The notes beneath the pieces were generated by a model. That model searched no databases. It was not told where the DNA came from and worked only from the letters and a program-made list of their open reading frames with translations. Shown piece by piece: positions 1 through 8,749 of a DNA stretch of 64,000 nucleotides (position 1 is the first letter of the stretch; each line of letters begins with the position of its first letter). The DNA comes from Candidatus Bathycorpusculum termitum (GTDB taxonomy: Archaea; Thermoproteota; Bathyarchaeia; Bathyarchaeales; Bathycorpusculaceae), in contig JAIRTW010000105.1 in the NCBI GenBank assembly GCA_031254875.1, positions 1-64,000 of the forward strand. The letters are read 5' to 3'. The translations under genes were made by a program, and so were the position numbers.

Positions 1-467
1 CAAAAACACTCCCACACACCTACTAAATCCAAAGGGCAACATGTCCAACATGAAACACACCATTAATACTGATAACCACCTGCCTCCAAGACAGAACACC
101 ACACACGCTTACCCAACGCACCCCATAAACCACCCACAAACCATCAATAAATATCTTACCCAAGCGAGCTTGCACCGCATCAGGTAACGAGTCTTGCCAT
201 GTACTAAGCACTGTAGAATCGCATCATAGAAAACATGACATAACCATCTAAAAACAACAAAAATGGTTAACAAAAACAGAGAGGAGTGAAATATTTCCGT
301 CTTTTTTAACCCTCACGCCAACTACCGCCGCTACAAGCACTACCGCCGTCACCCCAACCTCTCCTTGGATTCCATACAACACTATATCAAAGAAACTTAT
401 GTCCTTACCCACCCCTGTTTTGACGAAGAACCGGAAGAACCCCACACACACACTACTTTAAAGCGTT
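1..467. other. region without a confident gene; possible frameshifted small ORF
   Basis: No convincing intact gene is seen. On the plus strand a GTG at 286, overlapping a GAGGAG ribosome site, opens a reading frame that stops after seven codons in a run of six T at 302-307. If one base of that run were skipped, the frame would continue for about 50 residues of basic, Arg/Tyr/His-rich protein to near 460 and beyond. This may be a decayed or frameshifted small gene. I do not recognise the product. The minus strand is open from 211 to 23 but the translation has no recognisable domain. Confidence 0.25.
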
Positions 468-1772
468 TTACCAGAAGTCATTTATGCTCCGTTGTTGCAC
501 CCGCGGCGGTACCACCGGAGGCTTAGGCTTAATCATCGGAATATCAACACCCAGCACAAGCTGTCCATATACGCCATCGTAACCCGGCGTAACCTTTGCT
601 GAGCCAAACCGCACCTTAACAACTGCCTGTGCAAATGGCACATCCACTACAGACGCCATCTCCTCAAGTGAAGCATCCATAAGCACTGTGTATTCGTCAC
701 CGAATTTTTCTATAAGTGTATTGTAGGGTTTCCAGACGGCTTGGATGGCAGGCGAATCGGTTCCGATGACGGCGGCGATGATTTCGCTGAGTGGCAACAG
801 ACGCTTAAAGCTTGGAGCATTATTTCGTCTGTAATCTGATGACCGGTCTGCGAGTTCCTCCACACGTTGTTCAACACCTTTGACGAGTTTTCGGCGGCAA
901 ACGGGGCAGATGTTGCTGAATTTTATGGCTTCTGGCGGTGAGAGACTGACTTTGCAGTTGCGGTGTCCTGTCCAGTGGTATTTGCCATAGGCGGGGTCGG
1001 TTTCGATGGTAAATTTAAAGCGTTCAGGGTCATTGTCAGATATTGCTGAAGTCACATGGTTGTAGGTACAACTGGGTAGGTCAAATACATTGGCCTCTCT
1101 GCCGATGCGCCAGGGCCAGAAGCTGTGGCAGTCGCTGTTTGATACCAATGCGTATTTGTCTAGGCTACTTAGGCGCCAATTCATCGCCGGGTCGGAGGAC
1201 AAACCCGTTTCGAGCGCGTGGATGTGTTTGGTCATGTCTTGGTAGCAGTCCTCAACTGTGTTAAAGCCGCTGAAAGCACCAAAAATGCTAAACCAAGGTG
1301 TCCAAGCGTGGGCGGGGAAGACCATGTTGTCTGCGCTGTCTGCCATGATTTCTTCGACGAGTTGTGGTGCAGTGCAGTTAAGGATGGGCCGTCCATCAGA
1401 GGTTAAATTACCGAAGCGTTTTAGTCGCTCGTTAATTTGGTCAGCGGTCTCCAAGTTTGGGGTTAATATAACGTGATGTATCTTTTTGGATTCACCCTTG
1501 TAATCAAAGATGGTACAAACTTCGGTTTGAAGCATGAAACGCACAGGTGAATCACCACTGGTGAGCTGGAGTAGCCCGGTGTCGGCTTCAGGGGTGAGAG
1601 TTTCGCGGATTTCTCTGAGCCATAATGGATGGGTAAAATCGCCTGTGCCCACCAAGTTGAGCCCCTTGATCTTTGCGTATTTTGCTATTTCGCTCAAGCT
1701 CATTTGTCCGCTGGTTGCACGACTGTATCGACCATGAATATGAAGGTCAGCTATTACTCGGATTAGCAACAT
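468..1772 (-). CDS. DNA endonuclease Q (EndoQ), PHP-domain repair nuclease
   Basis: EndoQ cleaves DNA on the 5' side of deaminated or abasic bases (uracil, hypoxanthine, xanthine, AP sites). The N terminus has the PHP metal motif DLHIHGRYS, followed by GTGDFTHPLW, then PAHAWTPW and SNSDCHSFWPWRIG, the usual order of metal-binding His/Asp residues in this family. A Cys-rich stretch in the middle (NICPVCRRK with an earlier Cys) is the family's zinc site. The C terminus ends QQRSINDFW, which fits a PCNA-interacting (PIP) box. The ATG at 1772 is preceded directly by GGGAG; a TTG at 1790 would add six residues. The protein is about 434 residues, normal for the family. It is transcribed alone, away from the next gene. 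Confidence 0.88.
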   Translation of the reverse strand: MLLIRVIADLHIHGRYSRATSGQMSLSEIAKYAKIKGLNLVGTGDFTHPLWLREIRETLTPEADTGLLQLTSGDSPVRFMLQTEVCTIFDYKGESKKIHHVILTPNLETADQINERLKRFGNLTSDGRPILNCTAPQLVEEIMADSADNMVFPAHAWTPWFSIFGAFSGFNTVEDCYQDMTKHIHALETGLSSDPAMNWRLSSLDKYALVSNSDCHSFWPWRIGREANVFDLPSCTYNHVTSAISDNDPERFKFTIETDPAYGKYHWTGHRNCKVSLSPPEAIKFSNICPVCRRKLVKGVEQRVEELADRSSDYRRNNAPSFKRLLPLSEIIAAVIGTDSPAIQAVWKPYNTLIEKFGDEYTVLMDASLEEMASVVDVPFAQAVVKVRFGSAKVTPGYDGVYGQLVLGVDIPMIKPKPPVVPPRVQQRSINDFW

Positions 1773-1960
1773 CTCCCATGTACTATTCAAACGTTTGTTT
1801 ACTAAATTGGGGCTTATAGGTTAGCTGTGATAGATTAAGTTTGCTTGAGTCTAAATCTAACTATTAAATCGACACAAACATTATGAGTGAAACTTTGCAG
1901 GGATAATGTTTGCTATGTAAAAAATTGTGCCCTCTGGGAATCGTGTGTAAGGAGTTTGTT

Positions 1961-2533
1961 TTATTGCGGTTTTGATTTGGCTTGCAGTCTAATAGTCCAC
2001 GCCGCCAGAGATTCCAGAAGTTGGCTGATGAGCTGGCGGGTTTGCTGGTTAGTTAGGCTTCCTTTTGCATCCACATTGTTTTGTGCATCTGAGAGCATTA
2101 CTTCGGGGCGGTTAATCGGATGCATATCTAGGAAAACAAAGACCTGCCGCAGGTGATATTGTGCTCTGACACCGCCAAATCGTCCTCCCGAGGCGCTCAT
2201 GATGGCGACTGGTTTGCCTTCCAATGGGTTACCTTTTGGGGGTCGACTGGCCCAGTCTATGGCGTTTTTGAGTACCCCTGGGATGGAATAGTTGTATTCG
2301 GGGGTGGCGATGAGCAAAGCGTCTGCGGTACGTATTTTTTCTTTGAACTCCACAACTTTAGGAGGCGGGTTACCTTCCAGGTCAGTGTTGTAGGGAGGAA
2401 TTCCCTCTAAATCATACGTTTCTATAGCTATTGTCGACGGTGCGACTTCAACGGCAGCACGAACTAAGGCTTTGTTGTAGGAACCGGTTCGTAGACTACC
2501 AGCAAAAGCCATAACCTTGATTTTATTGGTCAA
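1961..2533 (-). CDS. NADPH-dependent FMN reductase family flavoprotein
   Basis: This is a small flavodoxin-fold reductase of the NADPH-dependent FMN reductase/azoreductase type, which uses NAD(P)H to reduce FMN or quinone-like substrates in the cytoplasm. Visible motifs are the phosphate-binding GSLRTGSYNKAL near the N terminus, ATPEYNYSIPGVLKNAIDW in the middle (the family signature), and SASGGRFGGVRAQ. I place the start at TTG 2533 because GGTG lies six bases upstream; an ATG at 2512 is the alternative. The result is 190 residues, the usual length. It diverges from hypA across about 100 bases. The physiological substrate cannot be read from sequence. Confidence 0.85.
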   Translation of the reverse strand: MTNKIKVMAFAGSLRTGSYNKALVRAAVEVAPSTIAIETYDLEGIPPYNTDLEGNPPPKVVEFKEKIRTADALLIATPEYNYSIPGVLKNAIDWASRPPKGNPLEGKPVAIMSASGGRFGGVRAQYHLRQVFVFLDMHPINRPEVMLSDAQNNVDAKGSLTNQQTRQLISQLLESLAAWTIRLQAKSKPQ

Positions 2534-2640
2534 AAAGAACACCAAAAAGATTAAGGTAAGACGCGATTTAAAGTTACTGATGAACCGGAATAGGATGCAT
2601 CTGCAATATTCTTTTATTGTGCCGTAAAGCACCTACATTT

Positions 2641-3039
2641 ATGCATGAATGGGCCTTAGCTGAATCCATCCTTGTTTCTGTGCAACAAATCGCAGAACAG
2701 GAACATCTACAGTCAGTTTCAGAAATCACCATTCGGGTAGGGGCGCTTCAGCAGATAGAGCCGTCGATTCTGCAGTTTGCGCTAAAACAGATGAGTGAAG
2801 GCCTGCTAAAAGGTGTCAAATTCCGGATTCTGAAAGCAAAGTCCACTCTGAAATGCCGAGTCTGCGGTGCCACATGGCAGTACAGCTCCAAAAAACTCGG
2901 CAAAGCCGACGCTGAAGCCATCCATTTCGTGCCCGAAGCCGCCCATACCTACATCAAGTGTCCCAAATGCGGCAGTCCCGACTTTGAAATCGCTAGTGGT
3001 CGCGGCGTCTGGCTTGAGGATATAAAAGGAGTTAAATGA
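2641..3039 (+). CDS. hypA: hydrogenase nickel-insertion protein HypA
   Basis: HypA delivers nickel to [NiFe]-hydrogenase large subunits (or urease) together with HypB. The protein starts MHEWALAESI, where the amino terminus, His2 and Glu3 form the nickel site. The zinc site is CRVC (72-75) and CPKC (107-110); the roughly 30-residue insert between the two pairs is like that of archaeal HypA from Thermococcales. The length of 132 residues fits. The ATG at 2641 was chosen because the MHE start is invariant. The stop is one base before the GTG of the next gene, an Mrp-type ATPase, which matches the archaeal HypA-HypB pair. No hydrogenase gene is in the window. Confidence 0.92.
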   Translation: MHEWALAESILVSVQQIAEQEHLQSVSEITIRVGALQQIEPSILQFALKQMSEGLLKGVKFRILKAKSTLKCRVCGATWQYSSKKLGKADAEAIHFVPEAAHTYIKCPKCGSPDFEIASGRGVWLEDIKGVK

Positions 3040-3040
3040 A

Positions 3041-3796
3041 GTGATTGATCCCCGCACGAGTATAATCGGCGAGCGACTGGCAAAAACAAGGCGGATTGTA
3101 GCAATTTCCAGCGGCAAGGGCGGAGTTGGCAAAAGCATGGTTGCATCGGCACTAGCGCTCTCACTTGCTAGAGTTGGCTTTAGAGTTGGATTGTTCGACG
3201 CAGATTTTACGGGTCCCTCAACCCACATAATCCTGGGCATCCCCAAAGATGTGCAACCAAAAGAGGATAAAGGCTTAGTTCCGGCTGAAGTTGAGGGGAT
3301 AACCTATATGTCGCTGGTTTATTTCGTCGGTGATAAACCGGCGCCTCTGCGTGGTGTAGATGTTTCAAACGCACTTATCGAATTGCTGGCGATCACTCAG
3401 TGGGGTAAGCTTGATTTTCTCATAATCGACATGCCTCCAGGTATTGGAGATGCCGTGCTGGATTTGGTGCGGCTGGCTAAAAAAATCGAATTCTTGATTA
3501 TCACAACACCGTCGCTTCTGGCGTTTGAGGTCGTCAAAAAACAGGTGGCTCTGCTCTGTGAACTCAAAATGCCCATAATTGGTATTGTCGAGAATATGAA
3601 AAGAGACAACTCAAATATCATCGAAAAAGAAACAGAGAAACTGGGGCTGAGGTATCTGGGTGCCGCTGCCTTTGACCAAAAAGTGGAAGCCGCCATCGGT
3701 AACCCAACCAAACTGTTAGATACCGCCATCGGAGAAGCAACAGAGAAACTAGAAAAAGGTCTCGGTTACAAAAAAGGGAACTCTGATGCCCTGTAG
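3041..3796 (+). CDS. hypB: Mrp/MinD-type P-loop ATPase, probable archaeal HypB
   Basis: The protein is a 251-residue SIMIBI-class ATPase with the deviant Walker A SGKGGVGKS (24-32), DADFTGPS, and LIIDMPPG. By domain alone it is Mrp/NBP35-like, a family that includes iron-sulfur carriers. Its position one base after hypA suggests instead the archaeal HypB, an Mrp/MinD-type ATPase known from Thermococcus that binds HypA and drives nickel loading; it is unrelated to the bacterial GTPase HypB. There is no CxxC near the C terminus, which argues against an Fe-S carrier of the Mrp type. GTG start, with AAGGAG upstream inside hypA. The end overlaps the next gene by 11 bases, so the set is probably one operon. 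Confidence 0.78.
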   Translation: MIDPRTSIIGERLAKTRRIVAISSGKGGVGKSMVASALALSLARVGFRVGLFDADFTGPSTHIILGIPKDVQPKEDKGLVPAEVEGITYMSLVYFVGDKPAPLRGVDVSNALIELLAITQWGKLDFLIIDMPPGIGDAVLDLVRLAKKIEFLIITTPSLLAFEVVKKQVALLCELKMPIIGIVENMKRDNSNIIEKETEKLGLRYLGAAAFDQKVEAAIGNPTKLLDTAIGEATEKLEKGLGYKKGNSDAL

Positions 3797-4526
3797 AGCA
3801 GTGATTTTTGACTGTATTGGCACCTTAGTTAACTGCCGAGGCTACAACATGGCAGACTCGGAAGCCAAGCTCTACTCGGCATTGACAGCGGAGGGGTTTG
3901 AGACGGAGAAGGATAAGTTTTTGGAGGCTTACGGTGAGGCCCATCAGAAGTACCACAGGATCCGTTATGAGCAGTTCAGGGAAGTTACTAATGCCGTGTG
4001 GGTTTCTGAGGCATTGTGCAACTTGGGGTTTAAGGTGGTACCTGAGGATAGGCGAGTTAAGACGGCGCTCAACATATTTTTCCAAGACTTCATCGACACA
4101 TTGGAGCTTCGTGAAGGCGCCAAGCAACTCTTAAAGCAGACTATCAAACAGTATCGAGTGGGCTTAATCAGCAACTTTACCCATGCCCCTGTTATCCACA
4201 AAAGCCTCCGAAAGACAAATATCCACAACTACTTCAATGCTGTCGTCATCTCCGAAGAGGTGGAATGGCGAAAACCCAGTCGTAGAATTTTCCGTGAAGC
4301 CCTAAACCGGCTTCAGGTTCAAGCACATGAAGCGGTATTCATTGGAGATAGCCCCTTAGAAGACATCAAAGGTGCCAAAGAGGCGGGTCTGAGAACAATA
4401 TTTGTACCCTCGCAGTTCAACAGTTTAAACGATTTAGTCCAAAGCAGACAGAATCCAGACGAGATAGTAGAAAAACTAGAAAATATTCCTCAAAAAATAG
4501 GCCAAATTTTTGCCGTTGACCCTTAA
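3786..4526 (+). CDS. HAD-superfamily hydrolase, atypical motif I
   Basis: This 246-residue protein has the haloacid dehalogenase fold: motif I FDCIGTL near residue 8, motif II LISNFT, motif III Lys in RKPSRRIF, and motif IV IGDSPLEDIKGAKEAG. A helical cap lies between motifs I and II. The usual phosphatase motif DxDGT is here DCIGT, so the second Asp (general acid/base) is missing, as in dehalogenases and phosphonatases. It may therefore not be an ordinary phosphatase. It overlaps the end of the HypB-like gene and is probably cotranscribed with hypA-hypB. A short hairpin (AGACT/AGTCT, 4533-4547) follows the stop. The substrate is unknown. Confidence 0.8.
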   Translation: MPCRAVIFDCIGTLVNCRGYNMADSEAKLYSALTAEGFETEKDKFLEAYGEAHQKYHRIRYEQFREVTNAVWVSEALCNLGFKVVPEDRRVKTALNIFFQDFIDTLELREGAKQLLKQTIKQYRVGLISNFTHAPVIHKSLRKTNIHNYFNAVVISEEVEWRKPSRRIFREALNRLQVQAHEAVFIGDSPLEDIKGAKEAGLRTIFVPSQFNSLNDLVQSRQNPDEIVEKLENIPQKIGQIFAVDP

Positions 4527-4620
4527 TTTTTTAGACTTTAAAGAGTCTATAGAGGAAAATTTACAGCTGGTTTCGATATGTTTTTACGTTTAGAACTTGT
4601 CTGCTTCTGTGTGAACTGTC

Positions 4621-5847
4621 TTGACTCATAAGTTGTTGACGTTTGAAGAGGCTAAACGAGTCGTTGAAGGTAACTTTAAGCCTCAGCCTCCAGATAAAGA
4701 AGAAGTGGTACTGCTGGAAGCCTACAACCGAGTGTTGGGCATTGATGTTATATCGCCGTTGGATATTCCCGGTTTTACCACTGTAGCCGTCCAGGGTTAT
4801 GCTCTAAGAGCGGGGGATACAGTAGCGGCAACCGAAGATAACCCCGCGATATTCAAGGTTGAGGGAACCGCCGCCGCTGGGGAACAGCCCAAATTTATCC
4901 TCTCAAGCGGTGAAGCCGTAGAAGTTTCCGCAGGTGCTATTCTTCCGCAAGGCGCAGATGTAGTCATAGCCGTTCAAGATGGCAAACGTGATGACGATAT
5001 TCTGCAGGTTTACAGCGCCGTTTCCCAAGGTGAAAACATGCATAGACAGGGCTCAGACATCCAGAAAGGTACAATTGTGCTCAGGAAGGGGCATGTTTTG
5101 GGTTCCGCTGAAATTGGCGTTTTGGCCGCTTTGGGGTTCACATATGTTACAGTTCTAAAATTTCCAATTGTAGCGGTTTTCTCAGTTGGTACCGAAGTTA
5201 GTGAACTTGGCAAGACGCTGTTGCCCGGAAAAACTTTTGATGCCGCTACATATAGTATTTGCACCACCGTGATGGAATGTGGAGCTAAGCCCGTCTGTTT
5301 GGGCGTAGTCTCAGATGATAGAGAGGCAATTACGCGGATGCTTCTGGCGGCAACTACATCAGCAGATATGGTTGTGGTCTGTTCAAGTATTGATATCACC
5401 GAAATCGCTGATTCAGTGGGTAAGCCAGGAGTCGTCGTTAACGGTGTTGCAGTAAAACCCGGCAGACAAATTGCAGTTACCTTTATCGGTGAAAAACCCG
5501 TTTTCATAATACCCAGTAATCCCTTGGTAGCACTGTTGATGTTTCAGTTGTTTGCACGATCACTGGTGCAACGTTTAGGCGGCAGGCCCGTTTCTGGTTT
5601 AAAAGCTGTGACGGCCTATGCTGGCTCAAGAATGTTTAGTGCTAGAGGTAGCCGCACCTATGTGCTGGTTCAGCTTAGTTTTGATGAGAAATACCGTTTA
5701 ATCGCTGATCCTCTCGAAGCCGCGGGTGCTATAACGGCGCTATCCGGCGCGGATGGATTTGTGGAAATTCCAGAGAATAAGCAGTATATAGATGTGGATC
5801 GCGAGGTTATTGTTATACTGTTCCGTGGCTCAGCGGGTAAGGGTTAA
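4621..5847 (+). CDS. MoeA-like molybdopterin molybdotransferase, divergent
   Basis: The 408-residue protein has the full MoeA layout. MoeA inserts molybdate or tungstate into MPT-AMP. Recognisable parts are LLEAYNRVLG, PGFTTVAVQGYA (51-61), LPQGADVV, VSDDREAI and the late PGRQIAV...IIPSNPLVALL block. Several motifs that are near-invariant in MoeA are changed: the MDGYA Asp is Gln (VQGYA), TGAxxPxGAD is AGAILPQGAD, STGDEL is SVGTEV, and the glycine-rich GGVSVGDxD is SSIDITEIAD. So the fold is clear but the usual chemistry is doubtful. TTG start at 4621 with no clear ribosome site. It lies downstream of the hyp genes. It could be a regulator, a scaffold or an enzyme with a changed substrate. 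Confidence 0.8.
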   Translation: MTHKLLTFEEAKRVVEGNFKPQPPDKEEVVLLEAYNRVLGIDVISPLDIPGFTTVAVQGYALRAGDTVAATEDNPAIFKVEGTAAAGEQPKFILSSGEAVEVSAGAILPQGADVVIAVQDGKRDDDILQVYSAVSQGENMHRQGSDIQKGTIVLRKGHVLGSAEIGVLAALGFTYVTVLKFPIVAVFSVGTEVSELGKTLLPGKTFDAATYSICTTVMECGAKPVCLGVVSDDREAITRMLLAATTSADMVVVCSSIDITEIADSVGKPGVVVNGVAVKPGRQIAVTFIGEKPVFIIPSNPLVALLMFQLFARSLVQRLGGRPVSGLKAVTAYAGSRMFSARGSRTYVLVQLSFDEKYRLIADPLEAAGAITALSGADGFVEIPENKQYIDVDREVIVILFRGSAGKG

Positions 5848-6191
5848 TCTTTTCTTTTAATCAACACCAGTGCTGTCACTATCCAGGTGAGCACTGCGTA
5901 AGTGAGCATACTTAATGCTACCATCACGTTACTGAGTCCCACAAAGTAGAGTGTGTAGAGTGAGAACACGGTGTTTGTGATCAGCAGAATAAACATCAGC
6001 CAAGGCGCCCAAGCACGTTTTGTTAGGAGACTGTAGGCACTTATAAGACCGAGTATACCAAGAAAGCCCAGATGCGGCGGAAAACGGGTAAGGGGTAGAG
6101 AAGCAAACAAAAGTATACCTGTGGAGACGTAGAAAACTATGGCTATCAACTGATTACGGTTGAGGCTTTTGAGCTTGGTTGCTATAGACAC
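5844..6191 (-). CDS. small four-helix membrane protein, unknown function
   Basis: The product is 115 residues with four predicted membrane helices (about residues 14-32, 38-55, 62-82 and 86-108), short connecting loops, and a basic N terminus (KLKSLNRNQ) and C terminus (LIKRKD). I do not recognise a family. The start is a GTG at 6191. It converges on the MoeA-like gene and overlaps its end by four bases. There is nothing in the sequence that points to a transported substrate. Confidence 0.65.
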   Translation of the reverse strand: MSIATKLKSLNRNQLIAIVFYVSTGILLFASLPLTRFPPHLGFLGILGLISAYSLLTKRAWAPWLMFILLITNTVFSLYTLYFVGLSNVMVALSMLTYAVLTWIVTALVLIKRKD

Positions 6192-6523
6192 AATGTATTC
6201 GCCTTAGCCATATGGAGTATGGAGATAACTAATAATTTTTGCGCTGGTACTAATGGATAAACAGCGCTTCAGAAGCATTAACCTCAAAATCGCATGTGAG
6301 AAACGCCACGACTAAAGATGCAAACAACACACGGGTTTTCTGCCTTACTAAACCAACTGAGCTTCCCTTTGAATCCACAGTACCATAGCGCTTAGCAACA
6401 GTCTTCAGCAATAAAATATCCGCCTTAATTTTTAAGGCCAGCCGGTAAGTATGAACTATTCCATGGCAACGAGTTGATTTTATATTAATCCGTTGTGATA
6501 GTGGTTGCTGTTGAGGGCTGTGT
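6192..6523. other. intergenic region, nothing firm
   Basis: This stretch separates the small membrane protein from the DUF488 gene, which point away from each other, so it should hold both promoters. The minus strand stays open from 6570 to 6250, giving a Lys-rich then hydrophobic translation with no recognised domain; I do not call it a gene. No hairpin or repeat stands out. Confidence 0.3.
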
Positions 6524-7108
6524 TTGAGCCGGGAATCAGAGTTGACGGTGCTCACGATTGGGCATTCCACGCGGTCGCTTGAAGAATTTATAGAGCTACT
6601 CCAAATCTATGACGTCACATTGCTGATAGATATCCGCACAGTTCCCCAAAGTCGCTATAACTCCCAATTCAACAAAGAAGCTCTCCCCACCAGCCTAAAA
6701 CCCCTCAGTATCAAATACATTCACCTCCCAAAAATCAGTGGACTCCGACACGCAAAACCCAACAGCACAAACCTCGCTCTCGAAGGACAGCTCCGTGGCT
6801 ACGCAGATTATATGCAAACAAAAGAATTCACCGATGCACTACTCAAAATCGTGGCGCTGGCAAGGGAGAATTGTACGGCGTTGATGTGCGCAGAGGCGCT
6901 ACCCTATAAGTGCCATCGGAGCTTGATTTCTGATGCACTAATGGCACGACATATTCGGGTACAACACATGATTGCCAAAGAGAGCATGATTACTCATCAG
7001 TTGCATGAACTGGCGCATGTAGATGGCTTCAAAGTGACTTATCCCCTCTATCCTAAAGAGACACAACAGAGGACACTTGGGGACTACGAAACAAAATACA
7101 CAACCTAA
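6524..7108 (+). CDS. DUF488 family protein
   Basis: The protein has the DUF488 signature: TIGHSTRSLEEFIELL at the N terminus, LIDIRTVPQSRYNSQFN, and LMCAEALPYKCHRSLI near residue 130, where the Cys-His-Arg is conserved. The family's biochemical role is not settled. It is 194 residues if it starts at TTG 6524; GTG 6548 (just before the TIGHS motif) is an alternative, and there is no strong ribosome site to decide. Base use changes sharply inside the gene: about 6640-6845 is rich in A and C on the coding strand, after which it becomes richer in G and T. Confidence 0.8.
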   Translation: MSRESELTVLTIGHSTRSLEEFIELLQIYDVTLLIDIRTVPQSRYNSQFNKEALPTSLKPLSIKYIHLPKISGLRHAKPNSTNLALEGQLRGYADYMQTKEFTDALLKIVALARENCTALMCAEALPYKCHRSLISDALMARHIRVQHMIAKESMITHQLHELAHVDGFKVTYPLYPKETQQRTLGDYETKYTT

Positions 7109-7253
7109 CTCCGTCCAAGACATAAAAAAAGACAACAGGTCCTCGATAAACTTAATAACGCATCCAAGAGGCTGTAATTATGCGTGGTAGTATGCTAAAC
7201 GCATTGTTTTGCTACTTGTTCTCATGCAGTTTGAAAATGAAAAAATGTGATTA

Positions 7254-8600
7254 TCAGACTTTTTGTAGTTTAGCTATAAAGAAGCCGTTGCAATGGTGAA
7301 TATGGGGGTAGAGTCGGCGGCATTCTGTTAAGTTAGCTAATCCAGGTGAACCGAATTCAGGGGTAATCTTGGTCAGCCTGAAGTCTGAATGCTCCTTTAG
7401 GAACTGCCCCACTACACCCTCGTTCTCTTCCAGCGTGACACTGCAAGTGGAATATATCAAGGTGCCGCCGACTTTGATTTTTTCGGCACAGTTGTTAATC
7501 ATCTGTTGTTGGATTCCGCTCATGTTGGCTATGGATTTTGGGCTCAGCCTCCATTTTGCGGAAGGCTGCTTGGCAAACACACCAGAACTTGTGCAAGGTG
7601 GGTCAAGAACTACTAAATCAGCCTCGTCCACAATTGGAACCGACACACGGGCATCAGCGACCATCGGTTCCGCGATTTTAGCACCCATACGTTTAGTTTC
7701 CATCTGCCAAGTACGCATGCGTTTAGTCGAGAAATCCACCGAAACTATGTCTCCGTGGTTTTCCATGAGTTGAGCAAGGAAAGTAGTTTTGGCTCCGGGT
7801 GCCGCGCAGACATCAAAAACAGTGTTGCCAGGGGAGGGGTTTGCGGTTTGAACGGCAAAGCAACTTGCCTTGTCTTGCACATATAATAATCCGGATTTGA
7901 GACTGGGCGACATGTTTAGGGGTGTTTTGAGCCCCAGAATTTTGTATGTGTGATTTAAGGGCTCAGCTTTTTCAAATTTTATACCTTCAGCAACGAGTTT
8001 TTCGAGAATTTCCTCCTCAGATACGGCCAAAGTGTTGATGCGGATATATGTTGGTGGGGGGTTGAGGCTACCTTTGAGGAATGCTATAGCTTCTTCTTTG
8101 CCGAAAAGTTTGGTGCAGTACTCTACAAACCATAGGGGGTGATATGTTTCAAGGGCTATACGCTCTGTTTCACTAGCGCCTTCCATGATTGGTGCAAGCT
8201 GACGGGTTAAAAGAAAGCCCAAACAGAGTTCGACTTCACGGAGAGTTTGCCATCCCAATATCGAGCGCCCCAAACTTGCGATGGATTCAGCTTCCTTGAG
8301 ATGGATTTTGCCCCAGTTCTTGGCAACGCGAGTTTGGTATACGTAGAGGCGCAGAAAAGCCTGGATACCCTGGTTGTATTCACCGATTTTTTTGGGTGTG
8401 ATTACAGTATTGATGAATTTATCTATGAGATTTTTGCGACGGGTTGTTTCAATGACGAGCCCGTACGCTAAGCGGATGGCGCCGGCGTCTTTGATACCAA
8501 GTTGCGTTGTAGTGCGCATCAGTGCTGAACGTTCATTGAGCCGACGTAGCTCCATCCAGCTCATGGTTTCAATTGCAATTGTCCAAGCTTCCCGTAGCAA
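7254..8600 (-). CDS. NusB-domain RNA (cytosine-5) methyltransferase, RsmB/NSUN type
   Basis: It methylates cytosine C5 in rRNA or tRNA with S-adenosylmethionine. The 448-residue protein begins with a helical NusB-like domain (to about residue 150), then a short RNA-binding linker, then the Rossmann methyltransferase: VFDVCAAPGAKTTFLAQL (SAM motif I), VSVDFSTKRM, LDPPCTSSG (motif IV Cys) and IYSTCSVTLEENE (motif VI, catalytic Cys). Both catalytic cysteines are present. I take the TTG at 8600 as start, with GGTG nine bases upstream. It stands alone and diverges from the small KGG gene. The exact target base cannot be decided here. Confidence 0.9.
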   Translation of the reverse strand: MLREAWTIAIETMSWMELRRLNERSALMRTTTQLGIKDAGAIRLAYGLVIETTRRKNLIDKFINTVITPKKIGEYNQGIQAFLRLYVYQTRVAKNWGKIHLKEAESIASLGRSILGWQTLREVELCLGFLLTRQLAPIMEGASETERIALETYHPLWFVEYCTKLFGKEEAIAFLKGSLNPPPTYIRINTLAVSEEEILEKLVAEGIKFEKAEPLNHTYKILGLKTPLNMSPSLKSGLLYVQDKASCFAVQTANPSPGNTVFDVCAAPGAKTTFLAQLMENHGDIVSVDFSTKRMRTWQMETKRMGAKIAEPMVADARVSVPIVDEADLVVLDPPCTSSGVFAKQPSAKWRLSPKSIANMSGIQQQMINNCAEKIKVGGTLIYSTCSVTLEENEGVVGQFLKEHSDFRLTKITPEFGSPGLANLTECRRLYPHIHHCNGFFIAKLQKV

Positions 8601-8749
8601 ATTTTATCACACCCAAAGCAAATACAGCGCCCTAAATAAGGGAATTCTTATGGGCTGTTATTTCACGCCATCAGCCACATATGTTTATGAATTTTCCATC
8701 ATTGTTGGTGTTTGTTCTCTGATAGTTCCATAAATGGAGGTGACATAGT

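Noticed and set aside
6250..6570. Minus-strand frame with a Lys-rich start and hydrophobic end
   Set aside because: No ribosome site or recognised family, and it overlaps the start of the DUF488 gene.
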